Below, in pieces: positions 7,127 to 14,164 of a DNA stretch of 15,975 nucleotides. The notes beneath the pieces were generated by a model that saw only the letters and a list, made by a program, of their open reading frames with translations, did not search any database and was not told where the DNA came from. Origin of the DNA: an uncultured Succinivibrionaceae bacterium. Lineage in GTDB: Bacteria > Pseudomonadota > Gammaproteobacteria > Enterobacterales > Succinivibrionaceae. The translations under genes were made by a program, and so were the position numbers. The stretch lies in assembly GCA_900539665.1 (NCBI GenBank), contig UQCV01000054.1, positions 1 through 15,975 of the forward strand, in the 5' to 3' direction. Numbering within the stretch: position 1 is the stretch's first letter; every line of letters begins with the position of its first letter.

Positions 7127-7846
7127 TAACTCTTAAACATTAAATTTTGTGGCAGAAACTTTTTTATCATCTCATTTACGCTTCTGATCTTGATTTAGAG
7201 CTAGCTTATAATTCCTTACATTAAGCAATGCCTAAACCAACGATTTTTAAGCTAAAGGGAAGAATATTGGGTAACAATTCTTAGGTTTAGTTTTAGGTGT
7301 TGTTTTAGGTGTTTAGCGTTTGTTTAAGGTTTATATAACCCCACAAGGTCGCTGCATTGCCTATTACAGTTCCTACATTGTTTACCTAAGCTACTCACTC
7401 ATTTTGTAGCTTAACTTTGTTCTACCAAATACAACAAAAATATTTAAAGTTCCGTTAAACACCGATTACCCATTAAAACTGTGCAACCGAACCCGAACTT
7501 AATCATAGTATATACGAAATGACGTCATAAATTCAGCTAATTTGCATAAGCCACCTGTAAATTGCCTGCAAAAAGATCTCAGTTAGTCTACTTTAGTTAA
7601 TACATGCAATGATGGCATTTACATATTTTTTGGGCGCAAATGTCTGTTTATCCTAAAGTTAGCCTCAACCTAACGTAAGTATTCCGAGGCTAACTCTAAG
7701 CGCCCCGAGGCTAACTCAAAGTACCACCGGGGTTTACACGTATTCCGAGGTTAACAAAGGATTCACGCTACATTTTAACTTTTTCTTATTAGGATGAACC
7801 TAAAGTCGATGCTGACTTGTATAAGTTAAGGTGTTAGCCGTAAAAA
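7127..7846. other. Divergent rlmE/yhbY intergenic region
   Basis: No coding sequence is seen in about 720 bases. Contents: a TATAAG-like -10 for rlmE on the minus strand near 7210-7205 without a good -35; a duplicated 12-mer GTTTTAGGTGTT at 7290-7313; a 10-bp palindrome ATGACGTCAT at 7519-7528; and the GAGGCTAAC repeat group at 7658-7755. The remainder is AT-rich sequence in which I see nothing. Confidence 0.5.
7658..7760. promoter_or_regulatory. Four roughly 20-bp spaced CCGAGGCTAAC repeats plus inverted copy
   Basis: GAGGCTAAC occurs at 7686-7694 and 7707-7715, GAGGTTAAC at 7747-7755, and a degenerate copy (ACCGGGGTTTAC) near 7725-7736. Spacing is therefore about 21, 20 and 20 bases, two helical turns each. 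An inverted copy GTTAGCCTC lies at 7658-7666 and could pair with the first. Same-face spacing upstream of the yhbY promoter suggests an operator array. The binding protein is unknown. Confidence 0.5.
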
Positions 7847-7876
7847 TTTACCCATTTTTTAAATAACATGTATAAT
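7847..7876 (+). promoter_or_regulatory. Promoter of yhbY
   Basis: A perfect TATAAT at 7871-7876 follows TTTACC (7847-7852, four of six matches) at 18 bases. Transcription should start near 7883. That places the upstream in-frame ATG at 7890 only a few bases from the transcript end and favours the ATG at 7911. Confidence 0.65.
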
Positions 7877-7910
7877 CCCACTTGTTGATATGGAATTTAG
7901 GAAACTTCAA

Positions 7911-8210
7911 ATGGAATTAACTACCAAACAGCGCCAATACCTCAAGATTAAAGCAGCTGAACTCAAGCCAGTGGTTATGATCGGCAAAAACGGCATCACC
8001 GAAAGCGTCATTGAAGAAATCAAATCATCTATTGAACATCACGAACTTATCAAGGTAAAAGCAAAAGCAGAAGACCGCGAACAACGCGATGAACTTGCCC
8101 AGTATCTTGCTGAGCAGAGCGAATCGACTGTAGTTCAGTTCTTAGGTAACAATCTTACTCTCTTCAAACAGGCTAAGAAAAACAGCAAGTTCACTTTACC
8201 AAAAGAATAA
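7911..8210 (+). CDS. yhbY: YhbY, CRM-domain RNA-binding protein linked to 50S assembly
   Basis: YhbY is a small single-domain CRS1-YhbY (CRM) protein that associates with pre-50S ribosomal particles in E. coli. The 99-residue product begins MELTTKQRQYLK, aligning with the E. coli start MNLSTKQKQHLK, and shows KPVVMIGKNGIT with the GxxG RNA-binding loop, then EHHELIKVK and a basic C terminus. I chose 7911 because AGGAA lies 7 bases upstream, the length matches the family (97), and the extension from 7890 would leave almost no leader. It is divergent from rlmE, so two 50S maturation factors share one intergenic region. Confidence 0.94.
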   Translation: MELTTKQRQYLKIKAAELKPVVMIGKNGITESVIEEIKSSIEHHELIKVKAKAEDREQRDELAQYLAEQSESTVVQFLGNNLTLFKQAKKNSKFTLPKE

Positions 8211-8230
8211 TTGAACTACTTGTTTTTTTT
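8186..8230 (+). terminator. Possible weak terminator overlapping the yhbY end
   Basis: CAAGTTCA (8186-8193), inside the end of yhbY, can pair with TGAACT plus TTG (8212-8222) through a small bulge and a long loop. Eight consecutive T residues follow at 8223-8230. The stem is AU-rich and the loop is about 18 bases, so efficiency is doubtful. Confidence 0.4.
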
Positions 8231-8371
8231 GGCTCTGTGCAAAATCCTGTGGAATTTGACTATTAGGCCGACGCTACTTTAGTTGGGTAGGACTTCAAAT
8301 AAAAGGTTCATCCCTAAATTTTGGGGTTGACTAAAGCAGTTAATTTTGTATTCATAAGTATAGATCTTTTT

Positions 8372-8377
8372 TATAAT
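8372..8377 (+). promoter_or_regulatory. Candidate -10 box upstream of the transposase fragment
   Basis: A perfect TATAAT lies at 8372-8377 with a weak TTCATA 15 bases upstream. If used, it would transcribe the fragment from the ATG at 8437. AT-rich sequence gives such matches by chance. Confidence 0.3.
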
Positions 8378-8436
8378 TGCAACCACAAACGTGGTTAAAG
8401 TCATGTAATTCATTTGTTGCAACTACTGTAAGACTT

Positions 8437-8943
8437 ATGGTAGTCGCACTAAAGAATGAAGAGCTAAGACCTATTATTGAGGATATCTTTGATGATACTA
8501 GAGCTATAAACGATGCCATTAAAAACAAAGATGGATCAAAGCGCCGTAGCTGCTCTAAGAAATTTAGAGATGCCATTACTTATGCTGTAAACAAAGAGTT
8601 TAAGTTAAAGTCCTTCTTAGACTCTCCTTATGGACTTATGTCATCAACTAAGGTTGAAGAGAAGTTTCGTGAGTTGGATATACTAAGAAACGGCATGATG
8701 GCATCTGACCCCTGCAAAGATGCAGAGAACTTAGCTCTGTTTTATTCACTGTATAAAACAGCTCAAATGCATGGTATTGAATTTGAAACTTACATGCAAA
8801 GATGCATTACAGCAATGAGCGAACACCTAAATGATATTGAATTTGAAAAGGACTCTAAAGGTACAATTACAGGTTACAAATCTCACTCAATACCTGAGGA
8901 GATGTTAGAGAATTTAATGCCATGGAATATAGCTAAGGCGTAA
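8437..8943 (+). pseudogene. C-terminal fragment of an IS66-family transposase
   Basis: The 168-residue frame resembles only the end of IS66 transposases. It has a helix like the one before the last catalytic residue (RDAITYAVNKEFKLKSFL, 44-61), then a degenerate equivalent of the family's DNNxxER...GRKNW segment (KVEEKFRELDILRNGMMASD, 72-91), the typical ALFYSLYKTAQMHGI (100-114) and the MPWN ending (161-164). A full protein is about 500 residues, so the N-terminal zinc-binding part and most of the DDE core are gone. The Asn pair is replaced, but a glutamate persists at 74-75. The ATG at 8437 has no strong ribosome site; the frame is open upstream to a TTG at 8377. It is probably an inactive relic inserted between yhbY and greA. 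Family assignment is from recalled motifs, not a search. Confidence 0.6.
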
Positions 8944-9118
8944 ACGGTCTTACAGTTAATTCAGACCATTTACAAAGTCATTCAATTAGACTGCACACTA
9001 AAAAACAAAAGGCACTCTAGATTGCACTTTAACTGAACTCGGCAAGAAGTCCCCCACCTCTATAGGTAGGGGAGGATGTCACTTTGAACAAACACTCTAG
9101 GGCCTTAGTTTTTAATTC
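8944..9118 (+). mobile_element. IS200/IS605-like right-end remnant with hairpin
   Basis: A plus-strand hairpin has TCCCC-c-ACCT (9050-9059) pairing with AGGT-a-GGGGA (9064-9073) around CTAT. It is preceded by CAAGAAG and followed by GGATGTCAC. This layout resembles IS200/IS605 right ends, which in TnpB elements also form the 3' end of the guide (omega) RNA. No tnpA or tnpB lies beside it. The upstream bases 8944-9045 contain nothing else recognisable. The hairpin is plain in the sequence; the family call is from recalled patterns. Confidence 0.5.
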
Positions 9119-9155
9119 AAAAAAACGGAATTCCAAACTAATGGCATTCCGTTTT
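9119..9155 (-). terminator. Rho-independent terminator of greA
   Basis: AAAACGGAAT (9122-9131) pairs with ATTCCGTTTT (9146-9155), with a mismatch and an inner CCA/TGG. On the minus strand the stem runs into seven T residues (9125-9119). It lies about 100 bases after the greA stop and can only work well in that direction. Confidence 0.85.
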
Positions 9156-9213
9156 CTACAACTTAAGTTTAAGCGTAGCTTAATTAAAGCCCTAAACACC
9201 AAAATAATAATTC

Positions 9214-9229
9214 AAGCCCAACCGGGCTT
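9214..9229 (-). repeat. GC hairpin just after the greA stop
   Basis: AAGCCC (9214-9219) pairs with GGGCTT (9224-9229) around a 4-base loop. A small GCC-CGAA-GGC type hairpin lies nearer the stop on the minus strand. Neither has a good T run. They may stabilise the greA 3' end ahead of the terminator at 9119-9155. Confidence 0.45.
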
Positions 9230-9253
9230 TGATGCCTTCGGGCTTAAAAATAT

Positions 9254-9736
9254 TTAGATGTAGAGTACTTCTACAATGTAGTAGTTAACCTTGCCACGTG
9301 GAGTCACAATAACAACATCGTCATCAGCGTACTTACCAATAAGACCGCGAGCGATTGGAGTTTTATAAGAAATCAAACCGTGTTCAATGTCTGCTTCGTC
9401 TTCACCTACAATCTTGTAGGTAATTTCTTCACCAGTAGATTCTTTTTCGAGCTTAACAGTAGCCCCAAAAACAACCTTCTTTTCATCCTTAAAAGCCTGC
9501 TTGGTGATATCGATAATTTCAGCAGTTGCAAGCTTGCTTTCCATATCCTTAATATGAGCTTCACAGATCCCTTGTTCTTCACGAGCAGCGTGGTATTCTG
9601 CGTTTTCTTTAAGGTCACCATGCTCACGAGCTTCCGCAATAGCAGCAGAAATGCGCGGACGTTCAACGGTTTTAAGGCGTTCTAGTTCCGCACGCATTTG
9701 GCGTGCGCCTTCAACGGTCATCGGAGTAGTTTCCAT
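9254..9736 (-). CDS. greA: GreA, transcript cleavage factor
   Basis: GreA enters the secondary channel of RNA polymerase and stimulates cleavage of backtracked transcripts, restarting stalled complexes. The 160 residues match the family (158 in E. coli). The N-terminal coiled coil carries the highly conserved AAIAEAREHGDLKENAEYHA (31-50), with D41 and E44 at the tip that supports metal-dependent cleavage. The C-terminal FKBP-like half shows VFGATVKL, YKIVGEDEAD, PIARGLIGK and VTPRGKV. The start at 9736 has GAGGG about 9 bases upstream. In E. coli greA is also next to yhbY, convergent as here, but in this genome about 1 kb of relic-bearing DNA separates them. Confidence 0.98.
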   Translation of the reverse strand: METTPMTVEGARQMRAELERLKTVERPRISAAIAEAREHGDLKENAEYHAAREEQGICEAHIKDMESKLATAEIIDITKQAFKDEKKVVFGATVKLEKESTGEEITYKIVGEDEADIEHGLISYKTPIARGLIGKYADDDVVIVTPRGKVNYYIVEVLYI

Positions 9737-9781
9737 CTTATTATCCCTCTTTTTTTAAAGAATAAAAAAACTCAGGACCTG

Positions 9782-9810
9782 TTTACACAAATCCCGTTCG
9801 AAGTTTACAA
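9782..9810 (-). promoter_or_regulatory. Candidate greA promoter
   Basis: On the minus strand TTGTAA (9810-9805) and TGTAAA (9787-9782) lie 17 bases apart, each with four of six consensus matches. A start near 9775 would give a leader of about 38 bases. The two boxes share the direct repeat GTTTACA on the plus strand, so chance is possible. Confidence 0.33.
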
Positions 9811-9862
9811 AAAATGTATGGCTTCTTTAGAATTAAAGATTTTACTCTTTTCTTTGAAGCCT

Positions 9863-9942
9863 AGTGAACTACTCACCACCTAAAGAGGTGGGAGCTTCGT
9901 AATTACTCAATAAAGTCGCATCAAAGTGCAGGATGCATGACC
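9863..9942 (-). mobile_element. IS200/IS605-like right-end remnant, minus orientation
   Basis: Read on the minus strand, GAAG precedes a hairpin CTC-CCACCT (9894-9886) and AGGTGG-a-GAG (9881-9872), followed by TAGTTCAC. The same order (GAAG, hairpin, near-TTCAC ending) occurs on the plus strand at 9046-9082, and both share TGCACTTT upstream. The body of any element would extend to higher coordinates, where no transposase gene is found. It is probably a decayed or miniature element. Confidence 0.5.
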
Positions 9943-10524
9943 TAAGTTTAAGCCTTAAAAACTCAATTAAGTAAATTTTTTAGTTCAAGTTTTTAGAGCC
10001 TTAAACCGATTAACTAAATAATAAAGAATCTTTTAGCATCGACTTTAACTTACTTTAAGGAAGGTTTACCTAAGTTTAAGTAAACGTTTAAGCAACTCTT
10101 AAGCTTACGTTTCTCCTACCTAAAAACTTTAACCATTATAGCCCAATTTGTCACCTTTGACCATGTTTAGACAAATTAGGACTCTAATAATGCCATTGAT
10201 ATCACTTTAAGAGGTTAAAACAATTTTTATCTAGGTCGTTTGGCACATAATTTTAGGTCAAGTCAGCAAAAATCACTCCAAAAAAATCTTCCCCAAACTC
10301 TCACTTACTCTCCTTCAAGTAATGTTAAATACAGAGCAGTGAAGAATTTTATCTCACGTTTGATAAGCATTTTGTTTACTGTCGGTTTAGAACTTTGGGA
10401 CCACTTTTTAATTTAGGCGCTAAGGTGGCTGCGATCTTTTAAGCTTCGCGTAAACACGCGTACTACCTAAAACAATAATTTTTTCTGCGCCATTTTTATT
10501 CCGCGTCAAAAATTTTTCACACGC

Positions 10525-10561
10525 AAAAAATAAACCTCCAGGTTTTACAACCTAGAGGTTT
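10525..10561 (-). terminator. Rho-independent terminator of dnaJ
   Basis: AAACCTC-c-AGGTT (10532-10544) pairs with AACCT-a-GAGGTTT (10549-10561), a 12-bp stem with one mismatch. On the minus strand it is followed by TTTATTTTTT. It lies about 70 bases after the dnaJ stop and closes the grpE-dnaK-dnaJ cluster. Confidence 0.88.
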
Positions 10562-10632
10562 GTGATTTTACGTTTGTTCTTCGTTTTTAAACGCGTAACA
10601 ACCTTAGTTTTACTTAAGGTCTAAGTTTTCTA

Positions 10633-11802
10633 TTAACCTTTAAGGTCATTAAAGAAAGTTTTTACCTTTTCGAAGAAGTTACTCGCCCGTGGTGAATGTT
10701 CATTTGAAGCATTACCATTACCAGTTTCTGGGGTAGTGCCACCATTTAATGAACGTTCAAAGTTGCGTAACATTTCTTTTTGTTCAGTACTTAAGTTTAC
10801 AGGGGTTTCAACTTGAATATGGCAATAGAGATCACCAATTCTGCCACCACGGAGAGAACGGACCCCACGGCCAGTAACACGAAGTTTAGCGCCTGACTGA
10901 GTACCTTCACGAATTGTAATGCTTACGTTACCATCTAAAGTAGGAACTTCAACCTTACCACCAAGTGCTGCCGTCACAAATGAAACCGGTACTTTAACAT
11001 GAAGATCAAGACCATCACGTTCAAAGATATCGTGCGGAGCTACACGGATTACGATATAAAGGTCTCCAGATGGAGCCCCATTACGCCCAGCTTCACCGCC
11101 ACCAGATACTCTGATTCTAGTCCCTGTATCAACCCCGGCCGGGATCTTAACTGAAACTTCTGAAACTTTTTGTACACGCCCTTCACCATGGCAATCAGGA
11201 CATGGCTTATCGATCTTCTGACCGCTACCATGACATACTGGACATGGCTGGCTTACTGCAAAGAAGCCCTGACGAATATGAACTTGACCAGTACCATGAC
11301 AGTTTGGACAAGTAACTGGCTTACCACCATCGGCACAGCCACTACCATGACAGGTATCGCAAGTAGCATAAGTACGAACCTTAATAACCTTACTTGTGCC
11401 CTTAACAGCTTCTGGCAAAGTGATGTCCAAGATCTGTTCAATATCTGAACCTGGTTGTTCACGAGGCCCGCCACCACGACGACCACCACCAAAGATATCT
11501 CCAAAAATATCCCCGAACATGTCACCGAAATCAGCGCCACCAAAGCCACCGGCCCCACCACCCATCTGGTTAGGGTCAACACCGGCAAAGCCGTACTGGT
11601 CATAAGCCGCACGCTTTTGCTGATCACTTAAGACGGCATAAGCTTCGTTAATTTCCTTAAACTTTTCTTCTGCCCCTGGTTCTTGGTTACGATCTGGATG
11701 GTACTTCATCGCCAGACGCTTGAAGGCACGCTTTATTGTCTGTTCATCGGCATTCTTATCAATACCAAGAACCTCGTAATAATCTCTTTTTTCTGCTGCC
11801 AT
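10633..11802 (-). CDS. dnaJ: DnaJ, Hsp40 co-chaperone
   Basis: DnaJ delivers unfolded clients to DnaK and stimulates its ATPase. The 389-residue protein is a class A (type I) Hsp40. The J domain occupies 1-70 with HPD at 35-37. A Gly/Phe linker follows at about 80-110. Four zinc-finger CxxCxGxG motifs are intact: CDTCHGSG (148-155), CPNCHGTG (165-172), CPVCHGSG (187-194) and CPDCHGEG (201-208). The C-terminal client-binding domains carry ASFVTAALGG-like VSFVTAALGGKVEVPT. A Ser/Asn/Gly-rich tail ends the protein. It lies 136 bases after dnaK on the same strand with a weak ribosome site (AGGTG). No separate heat-shock promoter is visible, so expression probably comes from dnaK read-through. Confidence 0.97.
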   Translation of the reverse strand: MAAEKRDYYEVLGIDKNADEQTIKRAFKRLAMKYHPDRNQEPGAEEKFKEINEAYAVLSDQQKRAAYDQYGFAGVDPNQMGGGAGGFGGADFGDMFGDIFGDIFGGGRRGGGPREQPGSDIEQILDITLPEAVKGTSKVIKVRTYATCDTCHGSGCADGGKPVTCPNCHGTGQVHIRQGFFAVSQPCPVCHGSGQKIDKPCPDCHGEGRVQKVSEVSVKIPAGVDTGTRIRVSGGGEAGRNGAPSGDLYIVIRVAPHDIFERDGLDLHVKVPVSFVTAALGGKVEVPTLDGNVSITIREGTQSGAKLRVTGRGVRSLRGGRIGDLYCHIQVETPVNLSTEQKEMLRNFERSLNGGTTPETGNGNASNEHSPRASNFFEKVKTFFNDLKG

Positions 11803-11864
11803 TTTGCTTTAGCTACACCTTTTAAAATAAAGTTAAATGTAAGACCGATGACTAATATACGATT

Positions 11865-11896
11865 AAACGGACACCATCACCGGACGGCATCCGTTT
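11865..11896 (-). repeat. Hairpin in the dnaK-dnaJ intercistronic gap
   Basis: AAACGGA (11865-11871) pairs with TCCGTTT (11890-11896), with GC-rich sequence inside that can fold further. On the minus strand it lies between the dnaK stop and dnaJ. There is no strong T run after it, so it is more likely a partial attenuator or mRNA-stability element, which would lower dnaJ output relative to dnaK. Confidence 0.5.
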
Positions 11897-11938
11897 CATC
11901 CTAGTAACAGTTAAAAAGCCTGTTGTGTAGACACTCTG

Positions 11939-13858
11939 TTACTTCTTGTCATCCTTAACGTCTTCAAATTCAGCATCGATGACATCATCATCAGCCTTCT
12001 TAGATTCCTGTTGAGGCTGTTCAGCACCAGCTGTACCGTTAGAACCCTGTTGAGTGTACTGACCGAGTGAACCACAAACGTCCATGAGCTTCTTTTCAGC
12101 AGCTTCGATAGCGTCCTTGTTGTCGCCTCTGCAGCTATCTTCAAGTTCCTTGCAACCATCTTCAATCTTAGACTTAAGATCTGCAGGTACCTTGTCACCA
12201 GCTTCAGAGAGCTGCTTTCTAACTGCGTGAGCAGTAGCATCACCACGGTTACGAGCAGTAGCAAGTTCTTCGAACTTCTTATCTTCAGCTGAGTGAGCTT
12301 CAGCTTCGCTTACCATCTTCTTGATTTCTTCTTCAGAAAGACCTGATGATGACTGAATGGTAATTGACTGTTCACGACCAGTATTCTTATCCTTAGCGCT
12401 TACATGGATACAACCATCAGCGTCGATATCGAAAGTAACTTCAATCTGAGGTACCCCACGTGGAGCTGGGTTAATACCAGTTAAGTCGAAGTTGCCAAGG
12501 AGCTTGTTGTCCTGAGCACGCTTACGTTCACCCTGGAATACACGAATAGTTACTGCAGGCTGGTTATCTTCAGCGGTAGAGAACACCTGACTCTTCTTAG
12601 TAGGAATAGTACTGTTCTTTTCGATAAGAGTAGTCATCACACCACCCATGGTTTCGATACCAAGAGAAAGTGGAGTTACGTCGAGAAGAAGTACGTCCTT
12701 CTTATCACCAGCAAGTACGGCACCCTGAATTGCAGCACCACAAGCAACAGCTTCGTCTGGGTTTACATCCTTACGAGGTTCCTTACCGAAGAAGTCAGCA
12801 ACAACCTTCTGCACCATAGGCATACGAGTCTGACCACCAACAAGGAGCACTTCGTCAACATCAGATACGCTAAGGCCTGCATCCTTAAGAGCAGTCTTCA
12901 CAGGTTCAAGAGACTTCATAACGAGGTCTTCAACCAATGATTCGAGTTTAGCACGGGTAATCTTGATATCCATGTGCTTTGGACCAGTTGCATCAGCAGT
13001 GATGTATGGGAGGTTAACATCAGTCTGGGTAGCAGATGAAAGTTCAATCTTAGCCTTTTCAGCAGCTTCCTTCAAACGCTGTAAAGCAAGCATATCCTTG
13101 CTCAAGTCAACGCCGTTAGAGTTCTTAAATTCGCTGATGAGGTAGTTGATCAAAAGGTTATCAAAGTCTTCACCACCTAAGTGAGTATCACCGTTAGTAG
13201 AAAGAACTTCGAAGGTCTTTTCGCCATCAACTTCATCGATATCGATGATTGAAATATCGAAAGTACCGCCACCTAAGTCGTATACAGCGATCTTCTTTTC
13301 GCCCTTTACCTTATCTTCACCGTAAGCCATTGCAGCTGCAGTAGGTTCGTTGATGATACGCTTTACATCAAGACCTGCAATACGGCCGGCATCCTTAGTT
13401 GCCTGACGTTGCTGGTCGTTAAAGTATGCAGGAACAGTAATAACTGCTTCAGTTACTGGTTCACCAAGAATATCTTCTGCAGTCTTCTTCATCTTCTTAA
13501 GAACTTCAGCAGAAATCTGTGGAGGAGCAAGCTTCTTGTCCTGTACAGATACCCAAGCGTCACCATTGTCAGCACGGCAAATCTTGTAAGGCATGATTGA
13601 AATATCACGCTGTACTTCTTTATCATCATAACGACGACCGATAAGACGCTTAATAGCGAACAAAGTGTTTTCTGGATTGGTTACCGCCTGACGCTTTGCA
13701 ACATCACCAACAAGGATTTCACCATCTTTGGTGTAACCGATGACAGAAGGAGTTGTACGGTGACCTTCTGCATTTTCAAGAACACGAGCATTACCGTTTT
13801 CAAGTACAGCCACACATGAGTTGGTAGTACCAAGGTCAATACCAATAATTTTACCCAT
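11939..13858 (-). CDS. dnaK: DnaK, Hsp70 chaperone
   Basis: DnaK is the ATP-driven Hsp70 that binds exposed hydrophobic peptides, working with DnaJ and GrpE. From the start at 13858 the product has 639 residues (638 in E. coli) and begins MGKIIGIDLGTTNSCVAVLE. I chose this start because the ATPase fold begins there and GGAG lies 9 bases upstream; the open 28-codon extension to 13942 has no family support. Further marks are VPAYFNDQQRQATKDAG, RIINEPTAAAMAYG, the phosphate loop DLGGGTFDIS, VLLVGGQTRMP, the interdomain linker DVLLLDVTPLSLG and the C-terminal ending DAEFEDVKDDKK. It lies between grpE and dnaJ. A sigma-32-type promoter lies 117-144 bases upstream. Confidence 0.98.
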   Translation of the reverse strand: MGKIIGIDLGTTNSCVAVLENGNARVLENAEGHRTTPSVIGYTKDGEILVGDVAKRQAVTNPENTLFAIKRLIGRRYDDKEVQRDISIMPYKICRADNGDAWVSVQDKKLAPPQISAEVLKKMKKTAEDILGEPVTEAVITVPAYFNDQQRQATKDAGRIAGLDVKRIINEPTAAAMAYGEDKVKGEKKIAVYDLGGGTFDISIIDIDEVDGEKTFEVLSTNGDTHLGGEDFDNLLINYLISEFKNSNGVDLSKDMLALQRLKEAAEKAKIELSSATQTDVNLPYITADATGPKHMDIKITRAKLESLVEDLVMKSLEPVKTALKDAGLSVSDVDEVLLVGGQTRMPMVQKVVADFFGKEPRKDVNPDEAVACGAAIQGAVLAGDKKDVLLLDVTPLSLGIETMGGVMTTLIEKNSTIPTKKSQVFSTAEDNQPAVTIRVFQGERKRAQDNKLLGNFDLTGINPAPRGVPQIEVTFDIDADGCIHVSAKDKNTGREQSITIQSSSGLSEEEIKKMVSEAEAHSAEDKKFEELATARNRGDATAHAVRKQLSEAGDKVPADLKSKIEDGCKELEDSCRGDNKDAIEAAEKKLMDVCGSLGQYTQQGSNGTAGAEQPQQESKKADDDVIDAEFEDVKDDKK

Positions 13859-13974
13859 TTTAGAATTCTCCAATAATTTAACCTGTTTGTTAAGCTTGGA
13901 GGTCTTATCAACAACCCAACAACTAATGTTGGTAAACTCCAAACTTAAACTAATTCTTTTCTCTTCTGACTACT

Positions 13975-14002
13975 ACATAGTGCTTGTTTTTCAGCTTTCA
14001 AG
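13975..14002 (-). promoter_or_regulatory. Sigma-32 heat-shock promoter of dnaK
   Basis: The minus strand reads CTTGAAA (14002-13996), a 13-base spacer, then CACTATGT (13982-13975), matching the sigma-32 pattern CTTGAAA and CCCCATnT with two changes in the -10. A/T-rich tracts at about 14010-14040 lie directly upstream and could act as an UP element. The leader would be about 110 bases. Confidence 0.7.
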
Positions 14003-14164
14003 CCCTCAAACACAATTTTTTTTAAAAATTTTTGTTTGACGCTAGAACCATTTAATCAAAAGAAGTTTAAACCTATATAAAAGCCCTGCTTTAACCCTAT
14101 GAGCTTTTACTAAAGCGCCTGTTGCCATGCGCTCACTTTTAGGGATTTTTAAGCCAGTAAAGAT
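14003..14164 (-). other. grpE-dnaK intergenic region with structured segment
   Basis: After the grpE stop the minus-strand transcript can fold AGCGC (about 14131) with GCGCT around ATGGCAACAG, and alternatively pair CCCT/GTGAGC with GCTCAT/AGGG over a larger arm. No T tract follows, so read-through from grpE into dnaK seems allowed. The rest of the gap holds the A/T-rich tract before the dnaK promoter. Confidence 0.4.

Larger units (their letters stand above)
9737..10524. other. Long gap between dnaJ and greA
   Basis: No gene is visible. Near greA is a plausible promoter; at about 9863-9910 lies an IS605-like end on the minus strand. A 17-base-loop inverted repeat AATTTGTC (10145-10152) with GACAAATT (10170-10177) is flanked by CC and GG. 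The remaining 10180-10520 is AT-rich with no feature I can support. Confidence 0.5.

Noticed and set aside
7519..7528. ATGACGTCAT perfect palindrome
   Set aside because: A single 10-bp palindrome has no partner or known bacterial role here and can occur by chance.
8231..8249. GGCTCTGTGCAAA as an insertion-sequence terminal repeat
   Set aside because: It resembles some IS6-type ends, but no inverted partner or target duplication is found in the window.
9380..9883. Plus-strand frames over greA and its upstream region
   Set aside because: They are antisense shadows of greA with hydrophobic, low-complexity products.
11170..11627. Several plus- and minus-strand frames inside dnaJ
   Set aside because: They arise from the Gly/Cys-rich repeats of dnaJ read in other frames.
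11911..12264. 117-codon minus-strand frame inside the dnaK end
   Set aside because: It is a shifted-frame shadow of dnaK with biased composition and no ribosome site.
13859..13942. N-terminal extension of DnaK by 28 residues
   Set aside because: Hsp70 starts at MGKIIGIDLGTT; GGAG is correctly placed for 13858, and the extension has no family counterpart.
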